A DNA stretch of 64,000 bases, taken from positions 6,345,001-6,409,000 of the forward strand of contig JAQISU010000096.1 of assembly GCA_029339505.1 (NCBI GenBank), given 5' to 3'. Within the stretch, counting starts at the first letter, position 1. Every line of letters starts with the position of its first letter. This DNA is from Unio delphinus. Lineage: Eukaryota; Mollusca; Bivalvia; Unionida; Unionidae. Of this stretch, positions 63,409-64,000 are shown piece after piece. The translations under genes were made by a program, and so were the position numbers. The notes below the pieces were generated by a model. That model did no database searches, had not been told where the DNA came from, and saw nothing but the letters and a program-made list of their open reading frames with translations.

Positions 63409-63412
<4 letters not shown>
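63105..63412 (+). mobile_element. tRNA-derived SINE, family A
   Basis: Head tggcctagtggttaaagcat (box A) and caggttcaaaac (degraded box B), the usual body, then the end attgttagagct and a microsatellite. Confidence 0.9.
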
Positions 63413-63413
<1 letters not shown>

Positions 63414-63446
<33 letters not shown>

Positions 63447-63469
63447 CACACACACACACACACACACAT

Positions 63470-63504
<35 letters not shown>
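63414..63504. repeat. (TC)n followed by (CA)n at SINE 3' end
   Basis: TC run to 63,442, then CA runs from 63,446 to 63,504 with a TG interruption. Confidence 0.95.
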
Positions 63505-63508
<4 letters not shown>

Positions 63509-63687
63509 CGAGGATCATATCATTAAATACCTTAACATGCCAAACTGTGTTATCACCAAAGATGATGAAAATGCCTATATTACCATTTACTAAAACAAAA
63601 ACAACAGATTTGGAGATTGAAAGTTATAGGGCACATGCTATGGTATGCATTCAATATTTAGGCTGTGAATTGCTCAGTATTATTGTG

Positions 63688-64000
63688 ACCTACTTTACTC
63701 CAATTGTATTGCCATTAAATGACCTAATTTTCACCTTCTTTACTCCAATTGCATTGCCATTAAATGACATACTGGGTACTTGTCACCTTCTTTACTCCAA
63801 TTGCATTGCCATTAAATGACCTACTTGTCACCTACTTTACTCCAATTGCATTGCCATTAAATGACCTACTTGTCACCTTTACTCCAATTGCATTGCCATT
63901 AAATGATATACCGGGTACTTGTCACCTTCTTTACTACAATTGCATTGCCATTAAATGACCTACCGGGTACTTGTCACCTTCTTTACTCCAATTGCATTGC
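63688..64000 (+). repeat. variable-length minisatellite running off the window
   Basis: About six to seven units of tttactccaattgcattgcc attaaatgac, with spacers that differ by the presence of gggtacttgtcacc. The repeating FTPIALPLND frames are a result of the repeat and not a gene. Confidence 0.92.

Noticed and set aside
63547..63958. Repetitive FTPIALPLND open frames
   Set aside because: Arise from the minisatellite at 63,688-64,000, whose unit length variation shifts the frame.

Overview
This window looks like about 64 kb of nuclear DNA from an invertebrate animal, most probably a mollusc (inference). It is AT-rich, coding is sparse and split into short exons with GT-AG borders, and there are abundant microsatellites, tRNA-derived SINEs, pogo/Tigger-type DNA transposons, hAT and foldback MITEs, a CR1-like retrotransposon fragment and solo LTRs. 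I saw no prokaryotic gene organisation, rRNA, intact tRNA gene or CRISPR array.

Left part (1-12 kb): no host gene is recognised. It holds a palindromic MITE (4.19-4.48 kb) and a decayed pogo/Tigger element on the minus strand (about 4.78-8.92 kb). The transposase of that element is broken by stops, frameshifts and an 846-bp solo LTR with a 5-bp target duplication. After it come a perfect AAT/ATT inverted microsatellite and a 1.3-kb pogo-type MITE with perfect 20-bp terminal inverted repeats.

Centre and right (12.15-61.65 kb, plus strand): one gene, recognised as an orthologue of EFCAB7. EFCAB7 is the EF-hand protein that, in vertebrates, works with IQCE to anchor the EVC-EVC2 complex in the primary cilium for Hedgehog signalling. 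Five 5' exons (12,211-30,669) encode the N-terminal EF-hand-like region, two canonical Ca2+ loops and a charged helix. Then comes a series of very short phase-1 exons for a Ser/Thr-rich linker. Much of this series was made by tandem triplication of a roughly 4-5 kb intragenic block (about 33.1-46.8 kb), so the linker contains repeated K-x-G-S-x-x-S-x-R-S-Q modules. Some duplicated exons have kept good splice sites, and others (C2, D2, D3, probably C1) are decaying. Exons at 58.45, 59.29 and 61.60 kb continue the linker. The C-terminal part of EFCAB7 lies beyond the right edge.

The introns are full of mobile elements. Because the block is triplicated, the sister copies provide empty sites that date insertions: a pogo MITE, a hAT MITE with an 8-bp duplication and two SINEs all arrived after the duplication. 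The right edge (61.9-64 kb) is SINEs, a foldback MITE and minisatellites that run off the end.
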